From assembly GCF_018476525.1 (NCBI RefSeq), contig NZ_JAHCST010000001.1, positions 374,069 to 438,068 on the forward strand: a stretch of 64,000 nucleotides of DNA. The letters are read 5' to 3'. Source of the stretch: Acrocarpospora catenulata. GTDB lineage: Bacteria > Actinomycetota > Actinomycetes > Streptosporangiales > Streptosporangiaceae. Numbering within the stretch: position 1 is the first letter of the stretch; each line of letters starts with the position of its first letter. The notes below the pieces were generated by a model that worked only from the letters and a program-made list of their open reading frames with translations, searched no databases and was not told the origin of the DNA. The translations under genes and the position numbers were made by a program. Shown here piece by piece: positions 63,837 to 64,000 of the stretch.

Positions 63837-64000
63837 TCAGGCCGTCAGCGCGCAGGTGTTCTCCAGGTCGCCCGTCGCGGGACGGGGGAGTGTCGCGTTC
63901 GGCGGCGGCGGGGTGCCCGTGCTCAGCCACGACTCCAGGGCGGTGAAGGCGCTGCGGAAGCAGGGCAGCAGTGGGCGGATGCGGTCGGGGTAGGCCGGGT
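63837..64000 (-). CDS. C-terminal end of a protein cut by the window edge
   Basis: Open frame entering from the right edge and ending in TGA; the last 54 residues include AYPDRIRPLLPCFRSAFTALESWL, then a Pro-rich turn (TPPPP) and a terminal DLENTCALTA. Two Cys residues could be a disulfide, as in secreted hydrolases. It resembles the tail of large secreted alpha/beta-hydrolase-like enzymes, but this is too short to name. Confidence 0.55.
   Translation of the reverse strand, partial: PAYPDRIRPLLPCFRSAFTALESWLSTGTPPPPNATLPRPATGDLENTCALTA

Noticed and set aside
1-64000. CRISPR arrays, tRNA or rRNA genes, insertion sequences, attachment sites
   Set aside because: I saw no regularly spaced repeats, no cloverleaf-like segment with a plausible anticodon, no transposase or integrase motif and no terminal repeats.

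Overview
The window is very GC-rich, with densely packed genes, frequent GTG starts, many 4-bp ATGA/GTGA stop-start overlaps and almost no spacer DNA. Gene content (a DUF574 methyltransferase, SigE-type ECF factor, bxl-type xyloside locus, oligopeptide-type ABC operon, and LacI, WYL, HxlR, MarR and TetR regulators) points to a filamentous actinobacterium, most likely Streptosporangiaceae-like (Nonomuraea/Streptosporangium type). The lineage is inferred from gene content only. I saw no rRNA, tRNA, CRISPR array, complete insertion sequence or prophage. It reads as an ordinary chromosomal arm segment rich in accessory metabolism and regulation.

Layout. 1-5 kb: end of an alpha/beta hydrolase, a TolB-like membrane protein coupled to an ECF sigma factor, an NlpC/P60 hydrolase, a lipoprotein, and a frameshifted PLDc_N-type membrane gene. 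5-17 kb: single-gene metabolism (SMP-30 lactonase, quinone-oxidoreductase-type dehydrogenase, glycerophosphodiesterase, DUF418, ricin-like, DUF2278), a VOC protein/WYL regulator pair sharing a perfect operator, DUF302, DUF574 methyltransferase, endonuclease V, and a NarL-type two-component system. 17-27 kb: a phospholipase C without signal peptide behind a sugar ABC operon, divergent from a GH3 beta-xylosidase/glucosidase and its LacI regulator (bxl-like). 27-33 kb: a multicopper oxidase lacking its type-1 copper cysteine, an HxlR regulator with an FAD oxidoreductase, and a three-subunit Pao-type molybdenum aldehyde oxidoreductase.

33.7-45.7 kb is the most coherent block. BadF-type sugar kinase, NagZ and a MurR/RpiR regulator are followed, from a good TTGACA-N17-TAAGGT promoter, by an oligopeptide-type ABC importer (five genes), a tandem GNAT protein, MurQ, and a beta-lactamase-fold hydrolase resembling AmiE. 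Together they make a nearly complete peptidoglycan-fragment salvage pathway in which an ABC importer replaces the MurP PTS, and NagZ and the putative amidase have no signal peptide.

46-57 kb: stress-type small proteins (SPW, DUF488, DUF2267), an ankyrin protein with an HEFGH motif translationally coupled to an LRR protein with an EACC1-like module (a possible conflict or signalling pair), an OmpR-type two-component system, and a flavin electron-transfer triad (ferric-reductase-like protein, FMN-binding protein, ApbE). 57-58 kb carries an Erm rRNA methyltransferase preceded by a nine-codon leader containing MRLR and by base-pairing segments that would sequester the erm ribosome-binding site. 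This looks like a macrolide-responsive attenuator and is the strongest regulatory find. 59-64 kb: TetR regulator, an unlisted 48-residue membrane protein, a deletion-fused ABC transporter remnant behind twin perfect TetR dyads, and a MarR-controlled, probably leaderless FAD oxidoreductase plus LLM-flavin oxidoreductase operon. The window ends inside a minus-strand gene.
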